Shown here: positions 11,135 through 22,271 of the stretch, one piece after another
Layout: every line of letters starts with the position of its first letter
Position numbering within the stretch: the stretch's first letter is position 1
Origin: Evernia prunastri
Taxonomy: Eukaryota > Ascomycota > Lecanoromycetes > Lecanorales > Parmeliaceae
NCBI GenBank assembly: GCA_003184365.1
Contig: NKYR01000124.1
Coordinates: forward strand, 1 to 64,000
Direction of reading: 5' to 3'
Length of the DNA stretch: 64,000 bases
The notes under the pieces: generated by a model
The model's database searches: none
The model's input: only the letters and a program-made list of their open reading frames with translations
Told to the model about the DNA's origin: nothing
Translations under genes and position numbers: made by a program

Positions 11135-13234
11135 TGTGAAGCATGAAGGTGTGGAGAGAAGGCTAGGCTCATAGCTTTGTTTTAATTGCTATGGATATTT
11201 CATATTCTTTGCCAAGGGGCTAAGGAAAGTGTTGACGGTGCCAGGATGGAATGTATCAGTGGACGAGTGTTCGCCATAGGTCCGTGGCTGAGTGTTTAGT
11301 GATACGATGGTGAGCCATACCACTGTAATCTAAGGACGAAGAAATCTAAATACGTTGCATTAACCCTGGAGCCCGCCAACCTCGACCGGACTTCAATTGT
11401 ATCCCAGACTGCTCTACTGTGTTGTGTGACACCGATCAAAAGACGCCTTTGAAAGAGTGAAACACTAACCATTCGCCTCCTCCTCTGTTGCTCGTGTGTT
11501 AAGGCCCTAGATCCAACCTTAGCAGTGTTGAAATCTTGATGACGGCTGGCTGTTTTTCTTGGGAGGAATAATGCTACTTATAGTGTATGTCAAGCAGCTT
11601 AACAGGGCGGAGAGGCTAAATTTCAACAAGTAGTCAACATGGGACAGGGCGCTGAATACGCCAAACCTTCATTTAATGACATAAAATAGCCTACATGAAG
11701 CGGTTTGCCATTCAAAGCTCGTCGCTGCCTTCTGTTCGCTGTAAGCGAAGGATTAAAAAGGTAGTTTCCGTATTAAAACCGATGATGGAAGCCTTCCTAC
11801 GTGATAAGTCAGGGACGAAAAATTTAATACTTATCTGAGGCCAACTATTCATCCATCGCTAGGTGGCTCAGCAGTAGCGACACAGAGTTGACCTTGAAAG
11901 CTAGCACTGAAATAGGGCCTTACCATCGACACGTGCCGACGTTCATGCGGTAGACAACACACAAAGACTGCCTACACCTACCGCTCAGAAGCACTCAAGG
12001 ACACGTGAGGCTTTCACCAGAAACGAAAGCATCGTCCGAGACCCGTCCTCGTCATCCGATATCAGTGGCTGCTTTTGAAGCCATGTATCGCATGGCTCTA
12101 TTTTCAGGATTCAAAACTTCAATTTTGGAGACTGTAGCTTGGATTTATTAGAGGCGTAGATTTTCTGACGAGCTTGTGGATCGCGCAGCACAAGCAGCAG
12201 AAGTAGGCTATGTTTTTTTACATCGGTAATCTGACAACGATTTCGACCGCTGACCTGTCGAATAGTGGCCATATGGTAACATCCTTTCCAGACCTCGGAT
12301 TTCATTGTATTGTATTGTAGAGAAGCTCTTCCCAAGCCTGGCGCCCATTGATCTTACCTTACGTGAGTCCGTAGTGAAGAGAGCTCGTGAATCTCCAACA
12401 CGGTGACGTGAACTTGCTGGGAAACCAGAAGCGGGATCTTCCAGAGGCGTCTGCCGTCGTAACGTTGCTTTCACTTGACCGAAAGAAAGCTGGCACCTTA
12501 GACCGAACCCCTCAGAATAGAGACATGGCATTTCATAAGCTGTAGAGCGCCTTCGCTGCACTTCATCACGAGTGCGCTTCTGCTGTCTTGGCTCCTGAGG
12601 GGCTAGGGATGCACGCAGTGAGGTCAATCCAATCGGAGACTTCTTCTCACGCACGGGAACGCAACTGCCAAGAAATGCCTGCATGAAGAATGTTTTTGTC
12701 AGCTCTTTCAAAGCAGACGATTTCGCTGGTTACTGAGGCAGTCAAGCAAAGTAAACAATCTTGCCTGGAGCTGAGAAGATTGAAAGCTGATGGATGTCAG
12801 CACTGACTGATAGCGTTCGAGACTGAGTTTACCTGGACTTTTTGCAACCCCCCACAGGCCAGCATTATTGCATAAGAATGACATAAAGCTGACTTGCAAG
12901 TTGCTGCAGCTCTGACAACCGCTAAATGGCAGAGCTAAACATTCTCTGGACTAGTCATTCTTGGCAGGTGTGAATATCGCCGATTGAACCTCGGCCAAGA
13001 GACTTCGTAATCTTCGGTACGGGTGATTCGCTCTTTGCCTCTGTTTGCCCATTTGTTCACGACGCCTCGTTGCTGCAGTCTGTAGTGAAAGCTCTTGTCA
13101 TGCATGCGCATTGCAAGCCTCTGTTTGTCAATTCTTCATAAGGTCTACATAATAGATGCAAGAAGACCAAGAAATGAGGAACGATGCTGTACAGCAATCC
13201 AAAGGCAAGCCAGCACACGGTGGCGTCGGCTTGT
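11135..13234. other. Gene-free stretch of about 2 kb
   Basis: Only short frames are seen. The longest (12208-12711, minus, 167 codons) has the arginine/serine-rich composition of a chance frame. No repeat or RNA gene was recognised. Confidence 0.5.
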
Positions 13235-13243
13235 TATATAAAG
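13235..13243 (+). promoter_or_regulatory. TATA-like box upstream of the isochorismatase-like gene
   Basis: TATATAAAG lies 115 bp before the ATG at 13358, a plausible distance for a strong, regulated fungal promoter. It is inferred from position and sequence only. Confidence 0.4.
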
Positions 13244-13357
13244 AGGAGGTTCGCATCTTGAAAGCGACCTACGTTCTCATTCACAGTGTCCTGAATACAC
13301 CTTCTGAGTACAAGATTAAAAGACAGTCTTAGCAATAATCCTAAGCGAGACAGCACA

Positions 13358-14297
13358 ATGAAGTTCTCAAGTACTCTTGTTCTCACTGCTCTTGCAGTGG
13401 TACCTATGGTAAAAGCGGCCTTGACTCCAGGACCTGAATTCATCCGCCTCAACAAGAATGACTCGGTATGGTTCCTGAACTACAACTCATCTTCTTGAAG
13501 CGTGAGCTCACACTCCTGAAGATGGTAGTCGTAGCAGACTTACAAGAAGGCCTATACAACACCGTGAGTGTATCAACTAAAATCGGTTTGTAAAAAAAAT
13601 GATCCCAACCCATCCAGGTTCGCGACTACGACCCGACCGTCTTCAGAAACAACATCATTGCCCACGCCTCGATCGCAAAGATATTCGACATCCCTATTGT
13701 CTTGACGACCAGCGCTGAGACAGGACCCAACGGCGTTCTTCCAAAAGAGATCACGTCCCTATTCCCAGATGCTCCACTGATCAAGCGAAACGGAGAGGTG
13801 GACGCATGGGACAATTCCGACTTCAGAGCCGCGGTGGCCGCTCAGAACAAAAGCCAAATCATCTTGGCTGGCATCACCACCGACGTCTGTAAGTGACCAC
13901 CTCGCCCGTCTCACCCCACATCTTGCAAATTCCCAACACTTACGGAAAACCCTCAGGCACCGAATTCCTCGCCCTCTCCCTCCGCTCCGAAGGCTACACC
14001 GTCTTCGCCAACACGGAAGCCAGCGGAACCTTCTCGAAGCGGCTCGCCGACGACGCGAACCGCCGAATGGAGCACTCCGGCGTCATCCTCCAGGGATTCT
14101 TCGCCATCGTCATGGACCTGATGCGCGATTGGAGGAACACGCCCGGAAGCTTGCAGCTGCTGCCGTTTTTGGACCAGTACTTGCCTGTGTACGGGTACGT
14201 GGCGAGGGCGCACGAGGCTGCGGTGTTGAACGGGACTTTACTTCCCGGGGAGTCGGGGCTCAATGATGTGGTTGCGGCTTTAGCAGTCCAGGAGTGA
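13358..14297 (+). CDS. Isochorismatase-family (YcaC-like) hydrolase with signal peptide, 253 aa
   Basis: Four exons, join(13358..13465,13522..13563,13618..13888,13957..14297). The introns are phase 0, 0 and 1, with GTATGG, GTGAGT and GTAAGT donors. Cysteine-hydrolase fold features are Asp42 in VVVADLQEGLY (most homologues have VDHQ), Lys106 in PLIKRNGE, and Cys141 in GITTDVC, the codon being split by the third intron. YcaC-type landmarks follow: ASGTFSKRLADDANRRM and VLQGFFAIVMDLMRDWRNTP. Exon 1 encodes a hydrophobic leader ending VKA-A near residue 20, so the enzyme is predicted to be secreted or ER-directed, which is unusual for this mostly cytosolic family. The substrate is unknown. The 14-codon exon 2 carries the catalytic Asp. 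Confidence 0.85.
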
Positions 14298-15226
14298 AGC
14301 GTGGAACTTGACTTATAGGTGAAGGGTTTTGGACGAAGTCGGAGGAGGGTATTTTTTTGGGTTGAGACAATGGATGGAAGGGGAATTTTGTGATGGATAG
14401 GTTGCTGTCTTAAGTTCTGAGCGCAGAGATAGAGACACACTCTTTTATTCGGATACTAGGTACGAAGGGAGTGCAAACTGATTTTGCACAAGTAGATAGA
14501 CTCTGAGCAAGTTCGAAGCGCAGAATTAACATTTGCCGTGAACCTTGAGCTACATCTAGGACCGAGAAGATGCCTGATGTTGATACGCTTGTAGAGAAAA
14601 GTTCGTGTTCACGCATAGCAGCCTGAAAGAGATTCCATTAGCAGCACTCCTGTGGTGTGTATTTGGAAAGTAGCGCTGATTTTAGCCCTCACTCTGGTCC
14701 TTTTCAGACCTGGTAGACCTATGGCTTCAGGTTCTCCATGCACGTGTACATAAACACTGGGTCATCGTAAGTGGGTTTTGATGAAGCGGACAAGATATAC
14801 GGGCAATACGACCGGTGGGCTCCAACGATCAAAGTACCATATGTGCGTCGGTTTATTGTCATTGGCTGGGTGTTGTTTTCAGCATGTTGCAAATATCTGT
14901 TTCGAGGTAAGGGTTCCTGTTTTGAGGAAAAGCGTGAGAAAAGATAGAGAAACCCTCCATTCATTGACATATAGCATTGACTATTCCAACAGAAAGCCAA
15001 CTTCTCCTTCGCGGATGTTTTCCAGTCGCACAAGAATTGGATGTTTCCAGACACAAAAAAGAGCGTACGATCTTCTTCAGAATCACACTGCCGAGATATT
15101 GTTGCTGCCAAAAGAGGCAACTATCATGATGTACAAACCCCGTACGGCGGACTCCCGCAGAGAGAAGCGAAGCACATCTGATCGCTCGCTCATGAGTCAT
15201 GACGCACGATGAGCTGTGCGCGAATC
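14298..15226. other. Intergenic stretch
   Basis: No recognisable gene. Overlapping frames at 14719-15212 on both strands have no domain features. Confidence 0.45.
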
Positions 15227-15235
15227 CATAAAAGG
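15227..15235 (+). promoter_or_regulatory. TATA-like box upstream of secreted gene B
   Basis: CATAAAAGG lies about 130 bp before the ATG at 15364. This is an inference from position only. Confidence 0.3.
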
Positions 15236-15363
15236 CCGCAAGTGGGGGTAAAAGCCGCTATGCTATGCGCGAACGGACATCATGTCACGTTGGTTAGCTG
15301 CTGAACGACGAAATCAAAGCCCCAAGAGACGGTTTATATCAAACTCAAAATTCGAGAGCTAAA

Positions 15364-15942
15364 ATGTCCAGTCTACGCTTGCTCGTGTTTTTCCTTATGC
15401 TGTGTACCTGCCTCCTCGCAGCACCACTGTGGACTGTTCCATCTTTGGGGCTCCTCGATAGCGACACGCCGAACCCTGCCCTGGCAGCAAATAGCACCTT
15501 GCCGGACAGAACCAAGTAAGCAGGAATGAATCTTTAGCTGCATATGCTAGTGTTCTTACATCACCCAAGCTTAGGAATCCTCCCCTCGGATCCGTTATCC
15601 CGTCACATCCCCGGCTCCGGCTTCTCCATGATTTTCCGGAACTACACCATCGGCATCAGCCGCTCCGACTGCGTGCGATGTGTGGAAGCAGCATTCGGGG
15701 ACTACGTGGCTCACGGAGACCGAATCAATAACAGGATCGGCGCCTCTCGAGAGTACGCATGGGGAACCGTCGAACTGTCGGTACTACCTCGTGAGAACAT
15801 GCGATGGGCGGAGATGAAGTATGTGGTCAGGTCGATCGACGCGTGGTTGAGGTCGTACGATTCGGTGGATATGGATTTCGATATCGTTGTGAATGGACTG
15901 GGGATAGTGGGAACAGGTCGGCTGACGAGTGTCATTTGGTAG
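15364..15942 (+). CDS. Small secreted protein B of a three-member family, 174 aa
   Basis: join(15364..15515,15570..15942). The 54-nt phase-2 intron (GTAAGC at 15516, CCCAAG ending 15569) joins DRTN to LGILPSDPLSRHIPG. The later TTAG acceptor 5 bp downstream gives the wrong frame. MSSLRLLVFFLMLCTCLLAA is a strong signal peptide. The mature protein carries the family blocks DPLSRHIPGS, the strand-helix block VELSVLPRENMRWAEMKYVV, and FDIVVNGLGIVGTGRL. The last of these nearly matches member C (YVGTGHV). The intron has the same phase and nearly the same place as in member A, which supports common descent. Two close cysteines (CVRC) occur after block 1. Function is unknown. Confidence 0.75.
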
Positions 15943-18900
15943 GACGCGGAACTTGGCAGAGAAGTAAAGGATATCCTCCAGGCCCAGATGTAGTTATGGC
16001 GAAGTCAAAGGAAATCTGGGCTGCAAAGAATAGGCTTGCTTTGATATCATAGGCCTTCTCTCTCTTATGAACGACTCGACGCCATTATTGTTACAAGGCT
16101 TGCGGGGATGAGCGTACTCGGTGTTTGCGCCAGCAACTAAGACTCGATCTCGTCAGTGCGTTGCCTTCTCTTTTCTTCTGGGTACTGACGGACACCGCCT
16201 TTTTGCGATTGGCGTGAGGATCCTGATACCATCGCTTCACCCCATATCTTCTAGCACGTTTGATGGCCTAGGTAGCATGTAGGATGTCACCTAGGCCCCT
16301 CCTCGATGTTCCTCTTCGTCATTTCCATTAGGCTTGTAACCCTTTCCACCATTAGACGCTCTAATTCTGCAGCACCTTATTCCAGATCTTCGACGCTATG
16401 TAGGGGCCCAACAGAAGCCATTGAGACTTCGCCGATCGGGAGGGTTGCCTGATGTCTGTCCCAACCACAGATATTTTCTATCTCTTGCATTGTTTTCAAA
16501 GCGCCTACGTGAATCAGCATATGGCTGCAGACATAAACAGCAAAATAAAGCGAGTGGATTGCGTACCTGCGAGCCTCGTCACCGGTTGCTGTGTCCAGAG
16601 CATGTTCTTCCCGCGTGAAGCACGCCAGCCTTTCTGTAGCTTGGGCGCTGCTCTTCGACCACTAAAAATGTTCGATTGGGTTCAACAAGCGACTCAGATG
16701 TTGCTTCCAGGCTTCCTCGCTAGCGTAGACAAGTCACAAAGAATGAGGTGCCAACAAGGTTCCTCCATTCAGTCGATCTTGCATAAGATAGGCAGGGTCC
16801 ATGTCAGACCAGACAGGAGTGCAAGAGCCAGCTCTTCGTGGACTTTCACATTAGCTGAGAGGTCTGATTCGGCAACTGGGGGAGATTTCTGAGCATTCTT
16901 GCCCATTGCGATCACTGTCGATTCTTGATCGTGGGCTTGCCTTGAGTGGAGGGTGTGGTGAATAGTATGGTGATGAAACTGATCGCCATAATTTGACTGG
17001 GGTCTACTGAGGGGAAGGCCCAGCAATCATGGCAATCTAAACGAGACCGCCAATGTAGAGCCCCCACATAGGTGGCAGGTCCCTTGCTTAGTGGTAATTG
17101 TCGATACCTACTCGTCGCAACGGAAGAGATTATGCGAGCAGGCTTCAAGGACGGATAAACGTTCTTCCTTCCCCGAGATTCTTGGCGTATTCATGTACTC
17201 GTACTTCGCCGCCTAGACCAACTTGATGAAGGAACAGTGAAATTTCGTGCAAGCCCCATGACTATTTCTGTGACTTTCTAGGTGTATTCCGATTCTAAGA
17301 ATGGCATACCTACTTCATCCCGCACTAAGCCAGTCTTGACGTTCCTTGCAACCGAAGATCAGAGAGAGTAACGCCAAGAAGACGTACACAGCATGCCTCA
17401 GCATCGGAACCTTCTCAGAGACGGCACAGATCCCGCAGGCAAAGTGTAACCTGGACACGTCCTTGATAGTCAGTCGATATTCGCACCTTGCAGGATCAGG
17501 CGGACCAAGCATGCACACCAGCAGCAGCAGAGCCATCTTCCCAAATTTTGTTTATGTTCTTCACGCGAAGCTCCTGGCCATCTACAATCATGGTCTTTGG
17601 GGCGTCAGAAGACTGAGCAGTCTTCGCTCAATGACCGAGGCTGATTTGGTGCGCTTCATTCGGAGTGGAAACCATCCATCCGCTCACCGATATGATGATC
17701 TTGGCTTGCTGAGACAATCACAGCATCCTTGCATCCTATCGCAAAATTGATCCTCTGAATGATCACCTGTGAAGCTCGCTGCTGCCTCATCTCCGGCAAA
17801 ATTGAACGAGCTTCAATCAATCAATCAATCAATGAAAGAAATGCGCCTAAGCACTATGGCTCTCTTCGGCGATGATGCGCTGTTGTTATGATATTGGCAA
17901 GTGTTGACGGTTAGCCACTAAACTGATTCTCAGTCGTGAATAATGTGATTCAAGTCTGCCTCGGCCCGGGACTGGGGAGCTGGGTGGTCCAGCCCGTTTT
18001 CCGAGCGAGCTGACTAGCAAACCTAGAGACTACAGTCTACGTGGACACGTAACACTGAAAACAACGTCAAAATTTGACGCAAAATGAAAAGCGCTACGCT
18101 ATCGATGAAAACGGCGATTTTTGCGTTGTTTCAAAGGAGAAGTGGCCTTAGCCACGTTGCCCTGAAGGCTCGCGCAGCGTCTTGGGCAAAGGCTGCATTG
18201 ATGCAGTTACTTTTTCCAGGAAATGGCTCCGCTCCGGCAGTGCCACATCACACATGCAGGAATGACTGTCGAATGCTGAGACTGTCATTCCTGCAGGGGA
18301 TCAGGGCCGAAATCTCATTGATTGGCTGTTCAAATGAACTTAGTGTGGCGCGCGCGGCCCATCTCCCGAAATAATCTTGCCCCTGACTCCTGAGAGATCT
18401 GACAGTCCCGGTAGTGGGCGGTGTCACACAAGAACCACTCGCGCTGACTCTTCCCCCTTTTTCTGATGGATTTCATCGAAACGTATTTTTCTTCTATTAT
18501 GAAGTCTCAAAAGGATTAATCGTTGATTGCTCCTTTCAAATTCCTTATGAAACGCAGCTAACATCAAAGGACGCGCGTGTAGGTAGGTAGGTGTGTGTAC
18601 TACGACACTCACTACTCTACTCTCGGTGACCGAAGTCTTCAATGGAAAAACAGCAATCGTCCGTCAAGGTGTCCACACCTCTCACTGCTCAGTGCTCACT
18701 GTCAAGACCTAGGCTAAGAATGACTTAAGATTGCGTTCCACTGAATCCTTGTCTTTCCTCGGCTAGGTTGACGTTTGAAACAATGTTGGTATTGCGCGCC
18801 GTCCATGAGCTTATAGGGCAAGGGTCCACAAAGGCTCAAAACAACTTTGTGGTTGCATCGAATTAGGAGGCTGCCGCCCTTTAGAGTACTGTATGCAATT

Positions 18901-19136
18901 TGTTTCTTGATCCTTCAACGTCTAATAAACAATCTAGACTTCGCAGTTGACCATCCCAGGTTAGTGCCCGCTACGCTCATTTATCCCGTATCGCTCATAA
19001 GTAAGGTCTGTCCCAAGAATCTCCCCCCCTTCCTTCCCTTCGTTCGTTACCATCGCCAGTACGTCCAGTCACTCATTTTTTGCTATCCATTCAATTTTTT
19101 TGGATCTTTGTTTGTCAAAGTACCATCACACTCATT
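15943..19136. other. Gene-poor stretch of about 3.2 kb
   Basis: Many short frames, none with recognisable domains. A frame at 17315-17536 (minus, 73 codons) starts with a leucine-rich stretch and could be a tiny secreted protein, but nothing else supports it. A short (CAAT)n run lies at 17812-17834. Confidence 0.4.
17812..17834. repeat. (CAAT)n microsatellite
   Basis: About five tandem ATCA/CAAT units in intergenic DNA. Confidence 0.8.
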
Positions 19137-19907
19137 ATGTCTCCCTCCATCTTAGCGTCTGGAACGCTCAAATCAGTCCTTTCCCTCTGCCTCGCCCTCT
19201 CCACTACCATCACCCCCGTCCTCTCCGCCCCAACCCTCACCGAGGCTTCCAGCCTCTGGGTCCCGCGTTCACTCAAATCCCTCTTCGAACCCCGAGCCCC
19301 AACCTGCAATGGAGTCGGTGTACTCCTCACCAACAGCGGCGCTACGAAGGAATTCTCCTTTTGGACCAACAACCCGAACTATAGCAGAACGAAGCTAAAG
19401 ACCGTCACTGTCAATCAGGGTGATACCCAATTCGTGCCCCTCGAGTCGGGCTGGGCGGGTACCATTCAGCGTGGCGAGTTTCTCCCGGCGACATGGGTGG
19501 AACTGAACATGGTTGGCACGGCATGGGGCGACGTTAGCCTGCAGCAAGGCTGCGACGGAGGCGCAACCCTGTCGTCCACGACCGGCGGGACAACTCAAGG
19601 TTTCACTGAGAACATCAACGAGAACACGGATGTACCTGCAAGCGCATTCTTCAACCCGGCTACCCAAGGCACTGTGTGCTACAACACTGGCGGGCAATGC
19701 ACGACGAGTGCCACCAATGTGTTGGATACCACCACCGGCAACTACTGGGCACCAAAGGCAGCCAATGCCGACGCTACCGATTACATCATTGGGAAACTTG
19801 GGGGGCAGACCAAGGCATTGCAGAAGGCGTTCATTGGTACGACGGATTGGAACACGACGCCCCAGGTCACTTCATCCAACAACTGTATGGCTGCGACCTT
19901 TTATTGA
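19137..19907 (+). CDS. Secreted beta-rich protein, possibly thaumatin-like, 256 aa
   Basis: Single exon. The ATG at 19137 is chosen because upstream in-frame codons contain no ATG and a signal peptide follows (MSPSILASGTLKSVLSLCLA, cleavage likely at VLSA-PT). A propeptide-like segment ends with RSLKSLFEPRAP, then the mature domain runs through CNGVGVLLTNSG, IQRGEFLPATWVELNMVG, WGDVSLQQGCDGGAT and a terminal SSNNCMAATFY. The core motifs (RG-LPATWVE, GD-SL-QGCDG, SNN-A-FY) recall a fungal secreted family with a thaumatin/Bys1-like beta fold. That link is from memory. It has no catalytic signature, and a cell-wall or host-interaction role would be speculation. Confidence 0.7.
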   Translation: MSPSILASGTLKSVLSLCLALSTTITPVLSAPTLTEASSLWVPRSLKSLFEPRAPTCNGVGVLLTNSGATKEFSFWTNNPNYSRTKLKTVTVNQGDTQFVPLESGWAGTIQRGEFLPATWVELNMVGTAWGDVSLQQGCDGGATLSSTTGGTTQGFTENINENTDVPASAFFNPATQGTVCYNTGGQCTTSATNVLDTTTGNYWAPKAANADATDYIIGKLGGQTKALQKAFIGTTDWNTTPQVTSSNNCMAATFY

Positions 19908-21069
19908 TTGAATGATAAAGGGTATGATTGCGGCTGAGGGTGAAGCGCGAGCGGCTCTTTGGTCGACGTGGCCTGTGGTCTGCGAGGGGAAGCGGGAAAT
20001 CTCCTTTGAGTTCCGATTGCGGGTCAGTGGGACCGTCCATTCGTTTATTATTTTCTACTGTCATCATATAAGATATACATACAAATCTTGACTTCAACAA
20101 TATATGGAAATTACGTTTGATCCCAAGTTGACTGTGTACGGGCTGTGGTGTCTCTTCGTGTCGTTCATTCTTCGCGACCCCAGTTGAAAACCCATGTTCA
20201 GTCCTGAGTGTTATCGGCACCTCAAGCAACTGTGAAATAGCGAAGTATTCTACCTGACGGCATGTGAAAGACCATTCCCCGCAAGAGCAGTAGGTGTGCG
20301 CCCAGCGGTCCCCACAAAGATATCGAGAAGGCGGTATGCAAAGCTATGGCCGAAGCGACCCAAGCTGTCGGTCGTCACCGAAACGTAGGCGCTGGCTCGG
20401 AGTTGAACCTCGGCGGTATGACAGACATCAAGATGGTATGTAAGAAGATTTCCAATAAGAGCCTCTTTTCAGCGCTGACTATTCCTCTCATCTCATTCCC
20501 AGCGACTGTTCCTTGGGAACAATGTTTGTCGCCTCGCTCATAGAAATTTAGTGTCTGAAGCGAGCACCTTATGAGGCACACTCCTACATTCGCAGGGAAG
20601 AACCACGAAAACGCCAAGCAGTAATGTCATACTGTTCCTGCGTCTAATCAGTGCAAGCAATGGTGTGGTGTGGTGGGTCAGAGCTCCCTTTTGAGTTCCA
20701 CTAGCTGCCTTCAGACCTAGAACACCGTTGTGGATGGCGAAGGAGGTACGTGATTGGCACAAAAGTCACGGCCGAGGAGGCCCGAGCGAGAATGCATTAG
20801 ACTTTTAAGCCACACCTTTCCCAGTTCGGTCAGATACTTTGATAGAGGTTGCAACCCATTCTCTCATCTCAAATGTTCGATTCTGGCCATTGTGTGGATA
20901 CTTGAAGCAAAGGCAGATATTGGAGCTGAAGAACAGACTTGGTGGCAGCGCATTGGTCTTCGCATTGATGCTTCAGCCCTAAGGTAATGTAGTGCAAGGC
21001 TGCTCGCGTGATGACTTGGCGGTGTATTCTGTGCTTGGCGTTTCTGCATTGCCCTCATCCCACAACATC
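19908..21069. other. Intergenic stretch
   Basis: No gene or repeat was recognised between the secreted gene and the UCH gene. Confidence 0.5.
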
Positions 21070-21836
21070 ATGGACTATTCTAAACATTGGATGCCACTGG
21101 AATGTAACCCTAAGCTCTTCACCCAACTCATACACGAGCTAGGCGTCTCCTCCAATCTTGCCTTTCAAGATGTTCTCTCGCTCGACCCGGACATGTTAAG
21201 CTTCATCCCGCGCCCTGTACTCGCCCTAATACTTGTGTTCCCAACTTCGAAAAGATATGAGGCAGAAAAAGCAGCTGAGGAATCCACCACCCAAGACTAC
21301 GAGGGTTCGAGCGATGGCGAAGATTGCCTCTGGTTCAAGCAGACAATCAACAACGCCTGCGGGTTCTATGGCATCTTGCACGCCGTCTGCAATGGAGACG
21401 CTAGGAATATGATTGGTACGTCATAACACACGTCCTAGAACACTGACCCTAACCGAAGCCGTCAGCCCTCAATTCCACCATAGCGGATTTTCTCACCTGT
21501 TGCATACCGCTCGGGCCGGTCGACCGCGCCAAGGCCATCGAAAACTCCCAGAAGATTGAGTCGGCATACCGCACGGTAGCTTTGCAAGGTGACTCGGCGG
21601 TCCCAGAGAACGCCGAGGACGAGGTTGATTTCCACTACGTGTGCTTCGTCAAATCATCCAAGAGCGGACACCTGTACGAGTTGGACGGCGATCGGAAGGG
21701 TCCGGTCGACCATGGCCTTTTGGGAAGTGGTGAAGATGTCCTCGGCAGTGGCGGACTAGATGTCATACGTAAATTCATGGACAGGGAGGAGGGTGAGAAT
21801 GTCAACTTTAGCCTCCTAGCACTAGTACCTGTCTAG
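21070..21836 (+). CDS. Ubiquitin carboxyl-terminal hydrolase (peptidase C12), 238 aa
   Basis: join(21070..21415,21466..21836), with a 50-nt phase-1 intron (GTACGT at 21416, GTCAG ending 21465). UCH family thiol protease that releases ubiquitin from small adducts and precursors, in cytosol or nucleus. The catalytic Cys97 sits in QTINNACGFYGILHAVCNG (family form QTI.NACGT..LLHA), His172 in DFHYVCFV and Asp189 in HLYELDGDRKGP. The length matches the small Yuh1/UCHL3 class. The N-terminal half matches the family start (MPLECNPKLFTQLIHELGV). No frame breaks. It is the only clearly housekeeping-type gene in the 5-23 kb block of secreted genes. Confidence 0.93.
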
Positions 21837-22271
21837 AAGGGTGAAAAGAATGAGAAAGGGAAAAATCCTACTGGTTGGGCCAAAAGGCCGAAGAGACTTC
21901 AAACTGGCCGAAACCTGCATTCTAAGTCATATACATCTTCTGCTACAGTTGGCAACACAGCATATGCTATATTCTGCTGGGTCTCCTTTTCCCGAGAGCG
22001 CAGCTGCGCTAACGCAGCCATTCCATTCGCAGCAGACAAAGCATGCTGAGAATATCAGGGAACCCAACCAGCTAAAATGACATTTGGCCTCAAGTAGCCG
22101 CGCATACAAGAGAGGGCGAATTTGTCCACTTGCGTTACAAGATAGGTCCTTATCTAAATTCTCGGAAGACTCGACTTCGCCGATATCGCCAAACTACATG
22201 CACGGTGCGTCAGTCCAAAGAGAAATCGCCGCTTCAAAACTGCGAGATTCACACGAAGATTGGCACAGAGA
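21837..22271. other. Short intergenic stretch
   Basis: Convergent 3' ends of the UCH gene and secreted gene C. Nothing else was seen. Confidence 0.5.

Noticed and set aside
12208..12711. Minus-strand frame of 167 codons
   Set aside because: Basic, serine-rich composition without any domain, and no supporting splice sites or start context.
17315..17536. Possible 73-aa secreted peptide on the minus strand
   Set aside because: A leucine-rich start alone is not enough; the hydrophobic C-terminus and lack of other features make it doubtful.
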